A DNA stretch of 57,763 nucleotides from Methylococcaceae bacterium (GCA_030627205.1 DAOUSN010000009.1:1-57763), one strand, 5' to 3'. Positions 27,543-38,332 are shown, counted from the stretch's first letter. The notes: generated from the sequence alone by a model not told the origin. Numbers and translations: made by a program.

Positions 27543-28975
27543 TGAATTCACCTAAAATACAACGATCAACAAAAACGTTGGGGAATATAGAAAAAATTCA
27601 TTTTGTCGGTATTGGCGGTACAGGAATGAGTGGTATTGCAGAGGTATTATCTAACCTAGGGTATCAAGTTTCAGGTTCTGATATAAAAGAATCCGTGGTT
27701 ACACAGCGTTTACAGTCTCAAGGGGTTAAGATTTACCTAGGTCACCATCAAAATAATATTGAAAATACTGATGTGGTCGTAGTTTCAACAGCCATAAATC
27801 GTAGTAACCCTGAAGTTAATGCAGCTTACCAACAACGAATTCCTGTAATCCCACGTGCAGAAATGTTAGCAGAATTAATGCGGTTTCGTTTTGGAATTGC
27901 CGTAGCAGGTACACATGGAAAAACCACTACTACCAGCTTGATAGCAAGTATTCTTGCAGAAGCTGATTTAGACCCTACTTTTGTTATTGGTGGTCGTTTG
28001 AATAGCACTGGTACTAATGCAAAGTTAGGAACTGGCGATTATTTAGTTGCAGAAGCTGACGAAAGTGATGCTTCATTTTTATATTTACAGCCAATGGTCG
28101 CAGTGGTCACAAATATTGACCAAGATCATTTGGAAGCCTATGAAGGAAGTTTTCAGCGATTAAAAGAAACCTTTGTCGAATTTTTACATCACTTACCTTT
28201 TTATGGTATGGCAATTATGTGTTTAGACGATGCAGGTGTTAAAGAAATTTTACCTAAAATATCAAAACCTATCAAAACCTATGGTGTACATAAGGATGCT
28301 GATATACGTGCCGTAGAAATAAAACAACAAGGATTAATAACAACTTTTAAAGTATTACGTGGAAAAGAGTTACCACTGCAGGTGACACTAAATATGCCTG
28401 GTTGGCATAATATGTTAAATGCTTTGGCTGCGATTGCGATTGCGAGTCATTTAAATGTTGATGATGAGGCAATTATCAATAGTCTTTCTAATTTTAAAGG
28501 TATAAGTAGACGTTTTCAGATTCAAGGAGATGTTACTATAAAAGGTGGGATAGTTACCTTAGTTGATGATTATGGTCATCACCCAAAGGAAGTTGCGGCA
28601 ACAATGGAAGCTTTACGCCAAGCATGGCCAAATAGACGTGCTATTGTTATCTTTCAACCTCATCGTTATACCAGAACACGTGATTTATTTGAAGACTTTG
28701 TTCAGGTTTTATCAGAGGCCGATGTATTAATTTTATTAGATATTTATCCAGCAGGTGAAGCTGTTATCGCCAATGCTGATGGAAAAACATTGTGCCGAGC
28801 TATTCGTACACGTGGACAAGTTGATCCTGTTTTTGTTAAAAATACGAATGAGTTATTACCCGTATTAAGTGCTATTGTGCAAATAAATGATGTTATTTTA
28901 ACCATGGGTGCAGGTAATGTAGGACAAATTGCCGATAAACTTCCTGAAGAATTAGCCACTATTTTAAACTTATGA
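27542..28975 (+). CDS. murC: UDP-MurNAc: L-alanine ligase MurC
   Basis: First Mur ligase, attaching L-alanine to UDP-MurNAc. It has [17 protein letters not shown] at the N-terminus, the ATP loop [37 protein letters not shown], and C-terminal [15 protein letters not shown] with [12 protein letters not shown]. The 477-residue length is standard. Its last four bases overlap the murB start. Gene order murG-murC-murB-ddl is the classical gammaproteobacterial arrangement. Confidence 0.97.
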   Translation: MNSPKIQRSTKTLGNIEKIHFVGIGGTGMSGIAEVLSNLGYQVSGSDIKESVVTQRLQSQGVKIYLGHHQNNIENTDVVVVSTAINRSNPEVNAAYQQRIPVIPRAEMLAELMRFRFGIAVAGTHGKTTTTSLIASILAEADLDPTFVIGGRLNSTGTNAKLGTGDYLVAEADESDASFLYLQPMVAVVTNIDQDHLEAYEGSFQRLKETFVEFLHHLPFYGMAIMCLDDAGVKEILPKISKPIKTYGVHKDADIRAVEIKQQGLITTFKVLRGKELPLQVTLNMPGWHNMLNALAAIAIASHLNVDDEAIINSLSNFKGISRRFQIQGDVTIKGGIVTLVDDYGHHPKEVAATMEALRQAWPNRRAIVIFQPHRYTRTRDLFEDFVQVLSEADVLILLDIYPAGEAVIANADGKTLCRAIRTRGQVDPVFVKNTNELLPVLSAIVQINDVILTMGAGNVGQIADKLPEELATILNL

Positions 28976-29862
28976 GTGAAATCCTAAAAACAACAGGAAC
29001 ATTATTGTTAAAAGAAAAAATGGCTAAATATACTAGCTGGCGTGTTGGAGGTGAGGCTGAAAAAATGTACCTACCTTCTGATAAAAATGACCTAATTACA
29101 TTTATGACTAGCTTGCCAAAAGATATTGCTTTATTTTGGTTAGGTTTAGGTAGTAATTTATTGGTACGTGATGGAGGAATTCCAGGGGTTGTTATTAATA
29201 CACGTGGGCGCTTAAAAGAAATACATTTATTAGAAGATGGATATGTCTATGTGGAAGCAGGTGTCCCTTGCGCGCGTGTTGCTCGTTTTTGTGTTAATAA
29301 TGGTTTAATTGGCTCTGAGTTTTTAGCAGGAATTCCAGGAACAATGGGTGGGGCATTAAAAATGAATGCAGGAGCTTTTGGAGGTGAAACATGGGAGATT
29401 GTTGAATCTGTTGAAATGATTAATCGTGATGGAATTGTTACTGTAAAAATGGCAAATACATTTGAAGTTAGTTATCGTAAAGTTAAAGGTTTAGAGAATC
29501 AATGGTTTTTAGCAGCTAAACTAAAATTAAAACTAGGTGATACTTCAAATAGTTTACTATATATTAAAAACTTACTAGAAAAACGTGCTATCTCTCAGCC
29601 TACTAATTTACCCAGTTGTGGCTCAGTGTTTAAAAATCCACCTGGAAATTATGCAGCAAAACTCATTGAAAAAAGTGGTTTAAAAGGTTATCGTATTGGA
29701 GGAGCTTGTGTGTCTAAAAAACATGCTAATTTTATTGTTAATACAAATAAAGCCACGGCGGTTGATATAGAATCATTAATTAACTATGTACAGACACAAG
29801 TTAAAGTACAGCAAGGTATTAATTTACAAACAGAAGTCTGTAAAGTAGGAGTAAATCTATGA
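28972..29862 (+). CDS. murB: UDP-N-acetylenolpyruvoylglucosamine reductase MurB
   Basis: FAD enzyme that uses NADPH to reduce UDP-GlcNAc-enolpyruvate to UDP-MurNAc. [16 protein letters not shown], then [37 protein letters not shown], and [15 protein letters not shown] are the family blocks. At 296 residues it is the shorter type IIa-like form, not the approximately 340-residue E. coli type. It overlaps murC and ddl by four bases at each end. Confidence 0.96.
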   Translation: MSEILKTTGTLLLKEKMAKYTSWRVGGEAEKMYLPSDKNDLITFMTSLPKDIALFWLGLGSNLLVRDGGIPGVVINTRGRLKEIHLLEDGYVYVEAGVPCARVARFCVNNGLIGSEFLAGIPGTMGGALKMNAGAFGGETWEIVESVEMINRDGIVTVKMANTFEVSYRKVKGLENQWFLAAKLKLKLGDTSNSLLYIKNLLEKRAISQPTNLPSCGSVFKNPPGNYAAKLIEKSGLKGYRIGGACVSKKHANFIVNTNKATAVDIESLINYVQTQVKVQQGINLQTEVCKVGVNL

Positions 29863-30791
29863 AGCCATTAAAAATTAAAGACCCTAAAAAATTTGGACGT
29901 GTTGCCGTATTAATGGGTGGAAAAGGTGCTGAAAGAGAAATTTCTATTAATAGTGGTACAGCCATATTTAATGCCTTGAGACGTAAAAATGTTGACGCGA
30001 TCAGCTTAGATATTGGCTCTAATCCTTTTTTAGTCTTAAATAATAAACAAATAACCCGTGTTTTTAATAGTGTTCATGGGCGTGGTGGTGAAGATGGCAC
30101 TTTACAGGCTGTTTTAGAAATTATGAACTTGCCTTATACAGGCAGTGGCGTGATGGCATCAGCAATCACTATGGATAAATTAAAAACTAAACTTTGTTGG
30201 CGTGGTTTAAATTTACCTACACCAGCATGGTTTTTATTAAAACAACCGCAAGATATTGATGCCTGTATAAAAAAATTAGGCTTCCCTGTCATTGTAAAAC
30301 CTACAGAAGAAGGCTCTAGCATTGGAATGAGTAAAGCTAATAATAAGCAACAGTTATTATTAGCTTTTATTGAAGCCTCAAAATATAAGTGTGATGTTTA
30401 TGCAGAAAAATGGGTAGATGGTGATGAATATACCATCGCAATATTAGATAATAATTGTTTGCCTGTTATTAGACTGGAAACATCACATGATTTTTATGAT
30501 TACCAAGCAAAATATGAATCAAATACAACACAATATCATTGTCCATGTGGATTAAATAAGGAACAAGAAAAAGCCTTGCAGCAACTGGCTTTAGATGCTT
30601 ATATCGGGGTTAATGTGACTGGATGGGGACGTGTTGATGTTTTTATAGATAAAAATAATAACTCACAATTAATTGAAGTTAATACTGTTCCAGGGATGAC
30701 AACTCATAGTTTAGTGCCGATGGCAGCAGAAAAATCAGGACTAAACTTTGATGAATTAGTATGGAGAATTTTAGAAACTAGTCTTAAATAA
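29859..30791 (+). CDS. ddl: D-alanine: D-alanine ligase
   Basis: ATP-grasp enzyme that makes D-Ala-D-Ala for MurF. The N-terminus has VAVLMGGKGAEREISINSG, followed by FNSVHGRGGEDGTLQ, PYTGSGVMASAITMDK, PVIVKPTEEGSSIGM and the metal-binding C-terminal QLIEVNTVPGMTTHS. The 310-residue length is typical of DdlB. It overlaps murB by four bases. A 195-base gap separates it from ftsQ, unusual because these genes usually touch. Confidence 0.96.
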   Translation: MKPLKIKDPKKFGRVAVLMGGKGAEREISINSGTAIFNALRRKNVDAISLDIGSNPFLVLNNKQITRVFNSVHGRGGEDGTLQAVLEIMNLPYTGSGVMASAITMDKLKTKLCWRGLNLPTPAWFLLKQPQDIDACIKKLGFPVIVKPTEEGSSIGMSKANNKQQLLLAFIEASKYKCDVYAEKWVDGDEYTIAILDNNCLPVIRLETSHDFYDYQAKYESNTTQYHCPCGLNKEQEKALQQLALDAYIGVNVTGWGRVDVFIDKNNNSQLIEVNTVPGMTTHSLVPMAAEKSGLNFDELVWRILETSLK

Positions 30792-30986
30792 TATCTGTTT
30801 ATGTTATTTAACCAAAAGCTATTTTTTTCAAATTGTTGCTGAGTTTGTTAAAATTAGAGGTTTAATAAAAACCTAAAACGTAACTGATGTTTAAATTTGT
30901 AGGCGTTTCCAGGGCTATCAAAAATAGATAGATTATTAACGGTTCTTGTTGGTAAACCCATATATTGCCTTTGATGGATATTACAG

Positions 30987-31679
30987 ATGAAACGCTTAAA
31001 ATTAAAGTGGTTATTAATTAGTGCAGTTATTGTTGGGATAGCTTGGATAAGCTGGACGGAGATGAAGGCACAAGGAGCTGATTTACTGCCAATTAAATAT
31101 GTTAGAATAGAAGGAATGTATCAATACCTTACTAAAGATGAAATAAAGCAAGTTTTATTAAAACAAGTTATGGCAGGATTTTTAAATGCCGATATGAATG
31201 CCATACAAACGGGGTTGTTAAATTTACCGTGGGTTGCTCAGGTTAAAGTTAGGCGAGTATGGCCTGATACGGTTGAAATTAAAGTTTACGAACAATATCC
31301 CATTGTGCGCTGGGGAAATACAGGTCTATTAAATGAACAAGGTGATTTATTTATACCTGATAATTTAGCACGATTTAATAAATTACCGCTATTAAAGGGG
31401 CCAGAAGGTACTGAAAAAAAATTATTGCAGGTTATGAAAAAGATTCAAAAAAAATTACTTGAGCACGCATTAGAATTGCAAGGATTTAATGTTAATGAAC
31501 GCAGAGCATGGACTTTACGCCTTTCCAGTGGGTTAGAGTTAAAATTAGGTCAAAAAAAACCTTTAAAAAAGTTTAACCGATTTTTGATAACTTTACCAAT
31601 TTTGAAAAAAAATCAAAGTAGAGTGCTTGCAAAGGTAGATTTAAGATACCCTAATGGTTATGCTGTTACTTGGAAGTAG
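30987..31679 (+). CDS. ftsQ: Cell division protein FtsQ
   Basis: Bitopic divisome protein that binds FtsL and FtsB. A short basic N-terminus (MKRLKLK) precedes the membrane segment at about residues 8-24. The periplasmic POTRA domain starts with IKYVRIEGMYQYLTKDEI and runs to about residue 105, including LPWVAQVKVRRVWPDTVEI; the beta domain follows to WTLRLSSGLELKLG. The length is 230 residues, slightly short but complete. It stands alone between a 195-base gap from ddl and a 399-base gap to ftsA, so it is probably transcribed from its own promoter or by read-through. Confidence 0.92.
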   Translation: MKRLKLKWLLISAVIVGIAWISWTEMKAQGADLLPIKYVRIEGMYQYLTKDEIKQVLLKQVMAGFLNADMNAIQTGLLNLPWVAQVKVRRVWPDTVEIKVYEQYPIVRWGNTGLLNEQGDLFIPDNLARFNKLPLLKGPEGTEKKLLQVMKKIQKKLLEHALELQGFNVNERRAWTLRLSSGLELKLGQKKPLKKFNRFLITLPILKKNQSRVLAKVDLRYPNGYAVTWK

Positions 31680-31970
31680 CTTTAAAGTATTAATTATTGC
31701 TATCCCATTAACATAATAGTCTAAATAAAAATAAATTTAAAGAATATAAGGGCATAATGTACCTTAATTTAACTTTATGATGGATTTTAATTTGATATAC
31801 CTTACAGTTAAGCTAGCAAATTAAAGAATGTACTAACACAGAAAATTTAAGCATTTTATCATTTTAAAACCAGAAAAGTTATGAGTTAACTAACTGATAA
31901 CATTACTACTACTTGATAATTCATATAAAATACACTATCACGACCTTTTTCAAACGTAATGGCTATACCT

Positions 31971-32000
31971 TTGTTAATAATTTTAATCGTCACTTAATAT
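31971..32000 (+). promoter_or_regulatory. Candidate ftsA-ftsZ promoter in a 399-base gap
   Basis: TTGTTA (31971-31976), 18 bases, TAATAT (31995-32000), about 75 bases before ftsA. A second weaker possibility is TTGATA near 31911 with TATCAC 17 bases on. The whole stretch from 31680 is AT-rich with no ORF, repeat or hairpin that stands out. The gap suggests that ftsA and ftsZ are transcribed separately from the upstream dcw genes. Confidence 0.35.
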
Positions 32001-32078
32001 TAACACGACTAACTTTAATTAACGCTGAGAAAGTTTAAATAATAACAATATAATCAATGCTTTAAATGAGTATGCGCA

Positions 32079-33305
32079 ATGGCAAAAAAAACAGAGAGAA
32101 ATATAGTAGTAGGGTTGGACATAGGGACTTCAAAAGTTGCTGCTATAGTAGGAGAATATGATTACGAAGATGATCTTGAAATTATTGGAATAGGTACAGC
32201 TCCCTCTCGAGGTTTGAAAAAAGGTGTGGTCGTTAATTTAGAATCAACCGTTCACTCAATAAAACGAGCAGTTGAAGAAGCCGAATTAATGGCAGGATGC
32301 CAAATTCAATCTGTTTTTGCAGGTATTGCAGGTAGTCATATTAAAAGCCTTAATTCACATGGAATTGTTGCAATAAGAGATAAAGAGGTTAAGCAGCATG
32401 ACATAGACAGAGTAATAGATTCAGCAAGAGCAGTTGCTATTCCTGCTGACCAAAAAATATTACACATTTTGCCACAAGAATTTATAATTGACCAACAAGA
32501 TGGTATAAAAGAACCTATTGGAATGTCAGGAATCCGTTTAGAAGCAAAAGTTCACATGGTAACTGGCAGCGTGAGTGCGGCTCAAAACATTATAAAATGT
32601 ATTCGACGCTGTGGATTAGACGTTGATGATATTGTTTTAGAACAATTAGCCTCATGTACCTCTGTTTTAACCGAAGATGAAAAGGATTTAGGGGTTTTGT
32701 TATGTGATATAGGTGGCGGCACTACCGATATTGCTATTTTTGCTGATGGTGCAATAAAACATACCGCAGTAATCCCTATTGCTGGTGATCAAGTAACTAA
32801 TGATATTGCGGTTGCATTGAGAACACCTACTAAAAATGCTGAACAAATAAAATGTAAATATGCTTGTGCTTTAACTCAATTAGCAAGTGATGAAGATATG
32901 ATTGAAGTGCCTAGTATCGGTGAAAGATCGCCACGTAAAATTTCAATGAAAAACTTATCTGAGATTGTAGAACCTCGCTATGAAGAATTAATGCTACTAG
33001 TTCAAGCTGAATTAAGACGTAGCGGTTATGAAGACTTAATTACAGCAGGTGTTGTATTAACAGGAGGTAGTTCAAAAGTGAAAGGATTAACGCGATTAGC
33101 AGAATCAATCTTTCGTATTCCAATACGTGTAGGCATGCCTCAGCATGTGGCTGGGTTAACAGATGTAGTACAAAACCCAATTTATTCAACTGGTGTTGGT
33201 TTATTACTTTACGGAAGAGAACATCATAGTGGTTTTGATAGAGTGGGAGAAGAGTCTTCTGGGTTGCTATCAATGATCAAAAATTGGTTTCAAGGCAACT
33301 TTTAA
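32079..33305 (+). CDS. ftsA: Cell division protein FtsA
   Basis: Actin-like ATPase that tethers FtsZ filaments to the membrane. The N-terminal phosphate loop VVGLDIGTSKVAAIVGE, the second ATP motif LLCDIGGGTTDIAIF and VVLTGGSSKVKGL are visible, and the C-terminus MIKNWFQGNF forms the amphipathic membrane-targeting helix. The 408-residue length is normal. ftsZ starts 33 bases after its stop behind a GGGGAC sequence, so they form an operon. Confidence 0.97.
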   Translation: MAKKTERNIVVGLDIGTSKVAAIVGEYDYEDDLEIIGIGTAPSRGLKKGVVVNLESTVHSIKRAVEEAELMAGCQIQSVFAGIAGSHIKSLNSHGIVAIRDKEVKQHDIDRVIDSARAVAIPADQKILHILPQEFIIDQQDGIKEPIGMSGIRLEAKVHMVTGSVSAAQNIIKCIRRCGLDVDDIVLEQLASCTSVLTEDEKDLGVLLCDIGGGTTDIAIFADGAIKHTAVIPIAGDQVTNDIAVALRTPTKNAEQIKCKYACALTQLASDEDMIEVPSIGERSPRKISMKNLSEIVEPRYEELMLLVQAELRRSGYEDLITAGVVLTGGSSKVKGLTRLAESIFRIPIRVGMPQHVAGLTDVVQNPIYSTGVGLLLYGREHHSGFDRVGEESSGLLSMIKNWFQGNF

Positions 33306-33338
33306 AAATTTATACGATTTTATTTAGGGGACAGTAAA

Positions 33339-34499
33339 ATGAAATACGAATTAGTCGATGCAAGCAATGAAAATGCTGTCATCAAGGTTATTGGTATTGG
33401 AGGAGGAGGAGGTAATGCAGTCAATCACATGGTCGATAGTAATATTGATGGGGTACAATTTATTTGTGCAAATACGGACGCACAGGCATTAAGACGCTTA
33501 AATGTAGACACCGTTGTTCAAATAGGCGTAGAGCTAACTAAAGGATTAGGTGCAGGCACACGTCCTGAAGTTGGTAAACAGGCTGCCGAAGAAAATGCTG
33601 AACGCCTAAAAGAAGTGATTGATGGTGCGGATATGGTTTTTTTAACCGCAGGTATGGGAGGTGGTACAGGAACAGGTGCTATTTCTGTGATTGCTAGAAT
33701 TGCTAAAGATTTAGGGGTGCTAACCGTTGCAGTAGTTACTAAACCATTTGAATTTGAAGGTAAAAAGAAAATTTTAGTGGCAGATGAAGGCATTAGAACC
33801 TTAGAAGAACATGTTGATTCTTTAATCATTATTCCTAATCAAAAGTTATTACCAGTATTAGGTAATAATCTTTCCTTAGTTAACGCCTTTAAAGCTGCAA
33901 ATGATGTCTTGCTTGATGCCGTACAAGGGATTACCGAATTAATTACCCATCCTGGACTTATCAATGTTGATTTTGCTGATGTTGAAACCGTTATGTCTAA
34001 TATGGGTGCCGCAATTATGGGGTCAGGTTCTGCCACTGGTGAAAACCGCGCCCGTGAAGCTGCTGAAAAAGCCATTGCCTGTCCTTTGCTGGAAGATATT
34101 AGTTTACAAGGTGCAAAAGGTATTTTAGTTAATATCACCGCATCTGATATGGATTTAACTGAATTTAATGAAGTGGGTAATATTATGCACTCATTTGCGT
34201 CAGATGATGCGGACATGAAAATTGGTACTGCTATGAATCCAGATATGGGCGATGAAATTAAAGTAACGGTTGTCGCAACAGGCATGGGTGAGGCAAGGAA
34301 TATCGCTCCTCCTGTAAAATTAATACAAAAAGCAGCTGTTGGTGATATAAGTTACGATGTTTTAGATAAACCGACTATTCTTCGTAATAATAAAGCAGAA
34401 ACAAAAGAAACACGTTTTGGGGTTCAACCTCAAAAAGAAGGTGATATAGATTTAGATTATTTGGATATTCCTGCTTTTTTACGTAGACAAGCGGATTAA
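33339..34499 (+). CDS. ftsZ: Cell division GTPase FtsZ
   Basis: Tubulin homologue that forms the Z ring. [15 protein letters not shown] begins the Rossmann GTPase domain, and the tubulin signature GGGTGTGA lies near residue 107. [17 protein letters not shown] marks the C-terminal domain. The tail [14 protein letters not shown] is the conserved peptide that binds FtsA and ZipA. At 386 residues it has a rather short linker but is complete. AGGGGACAG lies upstream of the ATG. Confidence 0.98.
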   Translation: MKYELVDASNENAVIKVIGIGGGGGNAVNHMVDSNIDGVQFICANTDAQALRRLNVDTVVQIGVELTKGLGAGTRPEVGKQAAEENAERLKEVIDGADMVFLTAGMGGGTGTGAISVIARIAKDLGVLTVAVVTKPFEFEGKKKILVADEGIRTLEEHVDSLIIIPNQKLLPVLGNNLSLVNAFKAANDVLLDAVQGITELITHPGLINVDFADVETVMSNMGAAIMGSGSATGENRAREAAEKAIACPLLEDISLQGAKGILVNITASDMDLTEFNEVGNIMHSFASDDADMKIGTAMNPDMGDEIKVTVVATGMGEARNIAPPVKLIQKAAVGDISYDVLDKPTILRNNKAETKETRFGVQPQKEGDIDLDYLDIPAFLRRQAD

Positions 34500-34564
34500 A
34501 AATAGATTGAATAACTTATACCAAGTCATATTTATAATAAAATTCAAGGTTTTTGCGCCAACTT

Positions 34565-35476
34565 ATGATTAAACAACGAACATTAAAAAATACGATTAGA
34601 GCGACAGGAATTGGGTTACATACAGGTAATAAAGTTTATTTAACCTTACGTCCTGGTGATGTTAATTCAGGAATTCGTTTTCGTAGAGTAGATTTAGAAC
34701 AACCAGTTACTATTCAAGCAACGCCAGAAAATGTGGGTGAAACCATGCTTTCTACAACCTTAGTACAAGGAAAAATAAAAATATCGACAATAGAACATTT
34801 ATTATCAGCACTGGCTGGTTTAGGGATTGATAATGCTATTATTGATGTTAGTTCAGGAGAAGTTCCTATTATGGACGGTAGCGCAGGACCTTTTGTTTTT
34901 TTAATTCAATCAGCAGGTGTTGTTGAACAAAACTCACCTAAAAAATATATTCGTATCAAACAAAATATTAGGGTGAATGAAGGTGATAAATGGGCAGAAT
35001 TTATCCCATTTGATGGATTTAAAGTCACTTTTACCATTGATTTTGAACACCCAGCTTTCGCAGATCATTTAAAAATGGCAACTATGGATTTTTCCTCTAC
35101 AACCTTTGTTAAAGAAGTAAGTCGTGCGAGAACCTTTGGTTTTATGAAGGATATAGAGTTTTTAAGAGAAAATAATTTAGCTTTAGGTGGAAGCCTTGAT
35201 AACGCTATTATTATTGATGATGATAAAGTTTTAAATGAAGATGGTTTGCGTTATGCAGATGAATTTGTCAAACATAAAATATTAGATGCTATCGGTGATT
35301 TATATTTATTAGGTCATAGTTTAATTGGCGAATTTAAAGGTTATAAATCAGGTCATGCGTTAAATAATAAACTATTACGTGCCTTATTAGCCAATCAAGA
35401 TGCGTGGGAAATAGTCACCTTTGAAAATGAAGCGGAAGCCCCCATCTCATTTATGCAATCTCAATCTGCTGGATAA
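34565..35476 (+). CDS. lpxC: UDP-3-O-acyl-N-acetylglucosamine deacetylase LpxC
   Basis: Zinc deacetylase that commits UDP-acyl-GlcNAc to lipid A synthesis. The start at 34565 gives the family N-terminus [21 protein letters not shown]; the open frame extends four codons upstream only through a non-ATG start. Zinc and catalytic segments are [17 protein letters not shown], then [18 protein letters not shown] with the HxxxD ligands, and [10 protein letters not shown]. The length is 303 residues. It follows ftsZ, as is usual in gammaproteobacteria, 65 bases after its stop. Confidence 0.97.
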   Translation: MIKQRTLKNTIRATGIGLHTGNKVYLTLRPGDVNSGIRFRRVDLEQPVTIQATPENVGETMLSTTLVQGKIKISTIEHLLSALAGLGIDNAIIDVSSGEVPIMDGSAGPFVFLIQSAGVVEQNSPKKYIRIKQNIRVNEGDKWAEFIPFDGFKVTFTIDFEHPAFADHLKMATMDFSSTTFVKEVSRARTFGFMKDIEFLRENNLALGGSLDNAIIIDDDKVLNEDGLRYADEFVKHKILDAIGDLYLLGHSLIGEFKGYKSGHALNNKLLRALLANQDAWEIVTFENEAEAPISFMQSQSAG

Positions 35477-35499
35477 AACACACCCATACCTATTAAAGT

Positions 35500-35535
35500 T
35501 AAGCTGTATTCTTTTCTTTCTATGAAGACAGCTTA
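35500..35535. terminator. Weak hairpin between lpxC and the DciA-like gene
   Basis: taagctgt (35500-35507) pairs with acagctta (35528-35535), an eight-base stem with a 20-base loop. It overlaps the end of the convergent gene. Some T-rich sequence follows. It may end lpxC transcription but is below a normal standard. Confidence 0.3.
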
Positions 35536-35966
35536 TTTAATGTTTCACTTAAATTTAATAACGCCTTCTTTAAATTTTCATCCTTGGTAGATTCTCCGCA
35601 CTGATATAATAATTTAATATTATTTTCTGAAGGTCTATTTAATCTATGCTGAATTTTTTCTGGGTTAGATGGGACAATTATTTTAATTTTTACTAAACTT
35701 ATTTCTATTAAATTTGTATTAATTAGCGCGTTTAACATAGTCTGCTGATAAAAATGTAATTGTGATGACCACATTGCCGAATCGGTATAAATTATTAATT
35801 TATTTGTTGAAATAGTACAATATAAAACATGCTCAGTTAACAGTTTTGGTAATGAGTCTTTTATAATCGTCAATAAATGCTGCTGTTGTTTTATCTTTTG
35901 CTGATAGTAAGCTAAAATTTTACTACTATACTTATCTACTGTTTTGAATGTATTTATTTTGGACAT
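35520..35966 (-). CDS. DciA-like DUF721 protein
   Basis: DUF721 proteins include DciA, which helps load the replicative helicase DnaB in bacteria that lack DnaC. This 148-residue product has the N-terminal KH-like domain pattern: LLTIIKDSLPKLL, then LYCTISTNKLIIYTDSAMWSSQLHFYQQTML, where the W-x-x-Q-L helix is typical. The C-terminal half is charged and probably disordered. The location just after lpxC, convergent with it, is common for this family in gammaproteobacteria. Conservation is weak, so the family call is firmer than the helicase-loading role. Confidence 0.75.
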   Translation of the reverse strand: MSKINTFKTVDKYSSKILAYYQQKIKQQQHLLTIIKDSLPKLLTEHVLYCTISTNKLIIYTDSAMWSSQLHFYQQTMLNALINTNLIEISLVKIKIIVPSNPEKIQHRLNRPSENNIKLLYQCGESTKDENLKKALLNLSETLNKLSS

Positions 35967-36220
35967 GATATATATATTGGTAAAAAATAATGACTTCTTT
36001 TTAGGGTAAATTAATTGAAAATTTCAAAGATCCCCTTATTATTACATCCATTGATTTAAGTCGTAAACTCATTTGAAATTTATTTTTTAATAACTCTGTC
36101 AAACATTAAAAAAGGCTATCAATAGATAGCAGAGATATTTTAAGGATTTGAGAGTTTATGTTATCTTTAGTTATCAATGAAAACATTACCTATATTAAGC
36201 TTTTTGGAAACAATTTTATT

Positions 36221-37171
36221 ATGAAACCTCTCTATCCCGAAATTTTACCTTACAATACCTTCTTTTTAGATACAAATAGTCAACATAATATTTATATTGA
36301 AGAATCTGGAACACCAGAAGGTATTCCCGTTATTTTCCTGCATGGAGGGCCTTGTTCAGGAACTAAACCTCACCATCGACGTTTTTTTAATCCAGAAAAA
36401 TACCGTATTATTTTAATGGATCAACGCGGTTGTGGTTTATCTATACCTTATGGTGAATTAAAGAACAATAGTACCCAAGATTTAATTAACGATATAGAAT
36501 TATTACGTAAACAATTAAAAATTGAAAAATGGTTGCTTTTTGGAGGATCATGGGGAGCGACATTAGCCTTATTATATGCTCAACAATATAGAGAAAATGT
36601 TTCTGCCATGATTATTCGCGGTATTTTTTTAGCGCGAAAAAAAGATTTAGATTGGTTTATGCAAGGGATGGTTGGCAATATTTACCCAGAATGTTGGCAA
36701 AATTTAGTGTCAAGTATTCCTGAGAATGATAGGAAAAATTTATTAGAAGGTTTATATTCGGCTTTATGGTCTAAAAATGAATTACTTCAACGCCGTGTAG
36801 CTAAAGCATGGATGGCTTGGGGAGCGCAAGTTGCTTTAGGTGATGCTTATGAAAAAGCGGGAGAAGTTGAACATATTACTGAAAAAATACTTCAACAAGT
36901 TCAAATGGAATTACATTATATTAAAAATAACTACTTCATAGATGAAAATCAGATTTTAGAACAGAGTCATAAATTAATCGCAATTCCGAGTATTATTATT
37001 CATGGACGTTATGACCTAGTTTGTCCAATGGAGTCGGCAATGTCGCTACATCAGGCTTTACCAAAGGCTCAATACCATATTTTACCTAACTCAGGACATA
37101 TTGCTAAAGGTGATGAAATGATTGATGCCTTAATTGCAGCAACTAATAATATGGTAGATATACTCGAATAA
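36221..37171 (+). CDS. pip: Prolyl iminopeptidase
   Basis: Alpha/beta-hydrolase (family S33) that removes N-terminal proline from peptides. From 36221 the protein is 316 residues and begins MKPLYPEILPY, the usual family start. HGGPCSGTK forms the oxyanion region (41-49) and GGSWGA carries the nucleophile S110. HGRYDLVCP supplies the aspartate and NSGHIA the histidine near the C-terminus. ATG at 36158 is in frame, would add 21 residues, and has the better AAGGA and GAGAG upstream, so translation may begin there. Its stop shares a base with the ubiX ATG. Confidence 0.93.
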   Translation: MKPLYPEILPYNTFFLDTNSQHNIYIEESGTPEGIPVIFLHGGPCSGTKPHHRRFFNPEKYRIILMDQRGCGLSIPYGELKNNSTQDLINDIELLRKQLKIEKWLLFGGSWGATLALLYAQQYRENVSAMIIRGIFLARKKDLDWFMQGMVGNIYPECWQNLVSSIPENDRKNLLEGLYSALWSKNELLQRRVAKAWMAWGAQVALGDAYEKAGEVEHITEKILQQVQMELHYIKNNYFIDENQILEQSHKLIAIPSIIIHGRYDLVCPMESAMSLHQALPKAQYHILPNSGHIAKGDEMIDALIAATNNMVDILE

Positions 37172-37746
37172 TGGCACAAAAAAAACGTTTAATTATTGGA
37201 ATAACTGGGGCAACAGGTGCGATTTATGGGCTAAGATTATTGCAAGTTTTAGCAGATTTTTCTGAATGGGAAACCCATTTAGTAATTTCAAAGGCAGGTT
37301 TAATTAATCTTAACTCTGAATTAGGAATGAGTAAATCCACACTTTATCAATGGGCTGATGTAACATATGGAATTAATGAAATCGCTGCCGCTATTGCGAG
37401 TGGTTCTTTTAAAACTAAAGGTATGATTATTGCACCCTGTTCAATGAAAACATTGGCCGCCATTGCTCATGGGTTTGGCGATAATTTAATTTCACGGTCA
37501 GCTGATGTCGCCTTGAAAGAACGTCGGCGGGTTGTTATTATGCCTCGAGAAACCCCATTAAATTTAGCCCATATTCGTAATATGGCAGCCGTCACTGAAA
37601 TGGGGGCGATTATTTTTCCACCCATGCCTGCGTTTTATAATAAATCAAATTCAATTGCGGCAATGGTTGATGAAGGAGTTGGACGTATTTTAGATTTTTT
37701 TGCTATTAAAACTGAGGGTTTATATCAACCTTGGGAAGGCTTATAA
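37171..37746 (+). CDS. ubiX: Flavin prenyltransferase UbiX
   Basis: Makes prenylated FMN, the cofactor of the UbiD decarboxylase in ubiquinone synthesis. The 191 residues begin with GITGATGAIYGLRLL (FMN-binding), followed by ASGSFKTKGMIIAPCSMKTLAAIAHG, then LKERRRVVIMPRETPLN and MGAIIFPPMPAFY. Length and motifs are standard. It overlaps pip by one base, so the two are co-transcribed, although the functional link is unclear. A strong convergent terminator follows. Confidence 0.96.
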   Translation: MAQKKRLIIGITGATGAIYGLRLLQVLADFSEWETHLVISKAGLINLNSELGMSKSTLYQWADVTYGINEIAAAIASGSFKTKGMIIAPCSMKTLAAIAHGFGDNLISRSADVALKERRRVVIMPRETPLNLAHIRNMAAVTEMGAIIFPPMPAFYNKSNSIAAMVDEGVGRILDFFAIKTEGLYQPWEGL

Positions 37747-37852
37747 AGCTTCTCTGGCTATTCCTCTTGTGATATTAGTTCTTAATTAATGTAGGTTTAA
37801 CTAACAAACGCAATTTAAAACCTCTTGGGTGTTTACGCTTTTTTTATACAAA

Positions 37853-37886
37853 AAAGCCTAATAGTGACAACACACTATCAGGCTTT
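37853..37886. terminator. Bidirectional terminator between ubiX and atpC
   Basis: Arms 37853-37866 and 37873-37886 pair at 13 of 14 positions around a six-base loop, flanked by A-runs on the left and T-runs on the right. It lies between convergent genes and can serve both. Confidence 0.75.
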
Positions 37887-37909
37887 AAAACAATCAACAT
37901 TAAAAATAA

Positions 37910-38332
37910 TTATTTACCAAGTTTTCTTAATCTATCTAACGATTTTAATTGCTCCATCGCCTCTGCTAATTGCGCGGAAGCGGTTGAATAACTAATTGTT
38001 CCCGTTCGATCTGCTAATGCATCTTCAGCTTTTTTTTTTGCATCTAATGCTGCTGCTTCATCAATATCTTTCGCTCTAATTGCATTATCTGCCAAAATAG
38101 TCACAATATGGGGTTGAACTTCCAACATTCCCCCAGAAATATAAAAGGGTTGCGTTTCTTTATCGTTAATTTTAACCCGAACTTCACCAGGTCTTAATTT
38201 AGTGATTAAAGGCGCGTGACGTGGTGCAATTCCTAATTCACCTAATTCAGCAGGGGCAAAAACCATTTCAGCTAAACCTGAAAAAACTTCTTGTCCTACA
38301 CTCACAATATCAACATGAATAGTCATTGTCAT
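37910..38332 (-). CDS. atpC: ATP synthase epsilon subunit
   Basis: F1 central-stalk subunit that couples rotation and inhibits ATP hydrolysis. The 140-residue protein has the beta-sandwich start IHVDIVSVGQEVFSG, then LGELGIAPRHAPLIT and the FYISGGMLEVQPHIVTILAD segment, followed by the C-terminal helical hairpin. It is the last gene of the atp operon, 52 bases beyond atpD; the terminator just downstream closes the unit. ATG at codon 3 is an alternative start. Confidence 0.96.
   Translation of the reverse strand: MTMTIHVDIVSVGQEVFSGLAEMVFAPAELGELGIAPRHAPLITKLRPGEVRVKINDKETQPFYISGGMLEVQPHIVTILADNAIRAKDIDEAAALDAKKKAEDALADRTGTISYSTASAQLAEAMEQLKSLDRLRKLGK

Noticed and set aside
33518-34285. Long minus-strand open frames opposite ftsZ
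   Set aside because: They are antisense to a strongly conserved gene, have no recognisable motifs and are low-complexity in Ser, Pro and Ala; they are shadows of ftsZ codon use.
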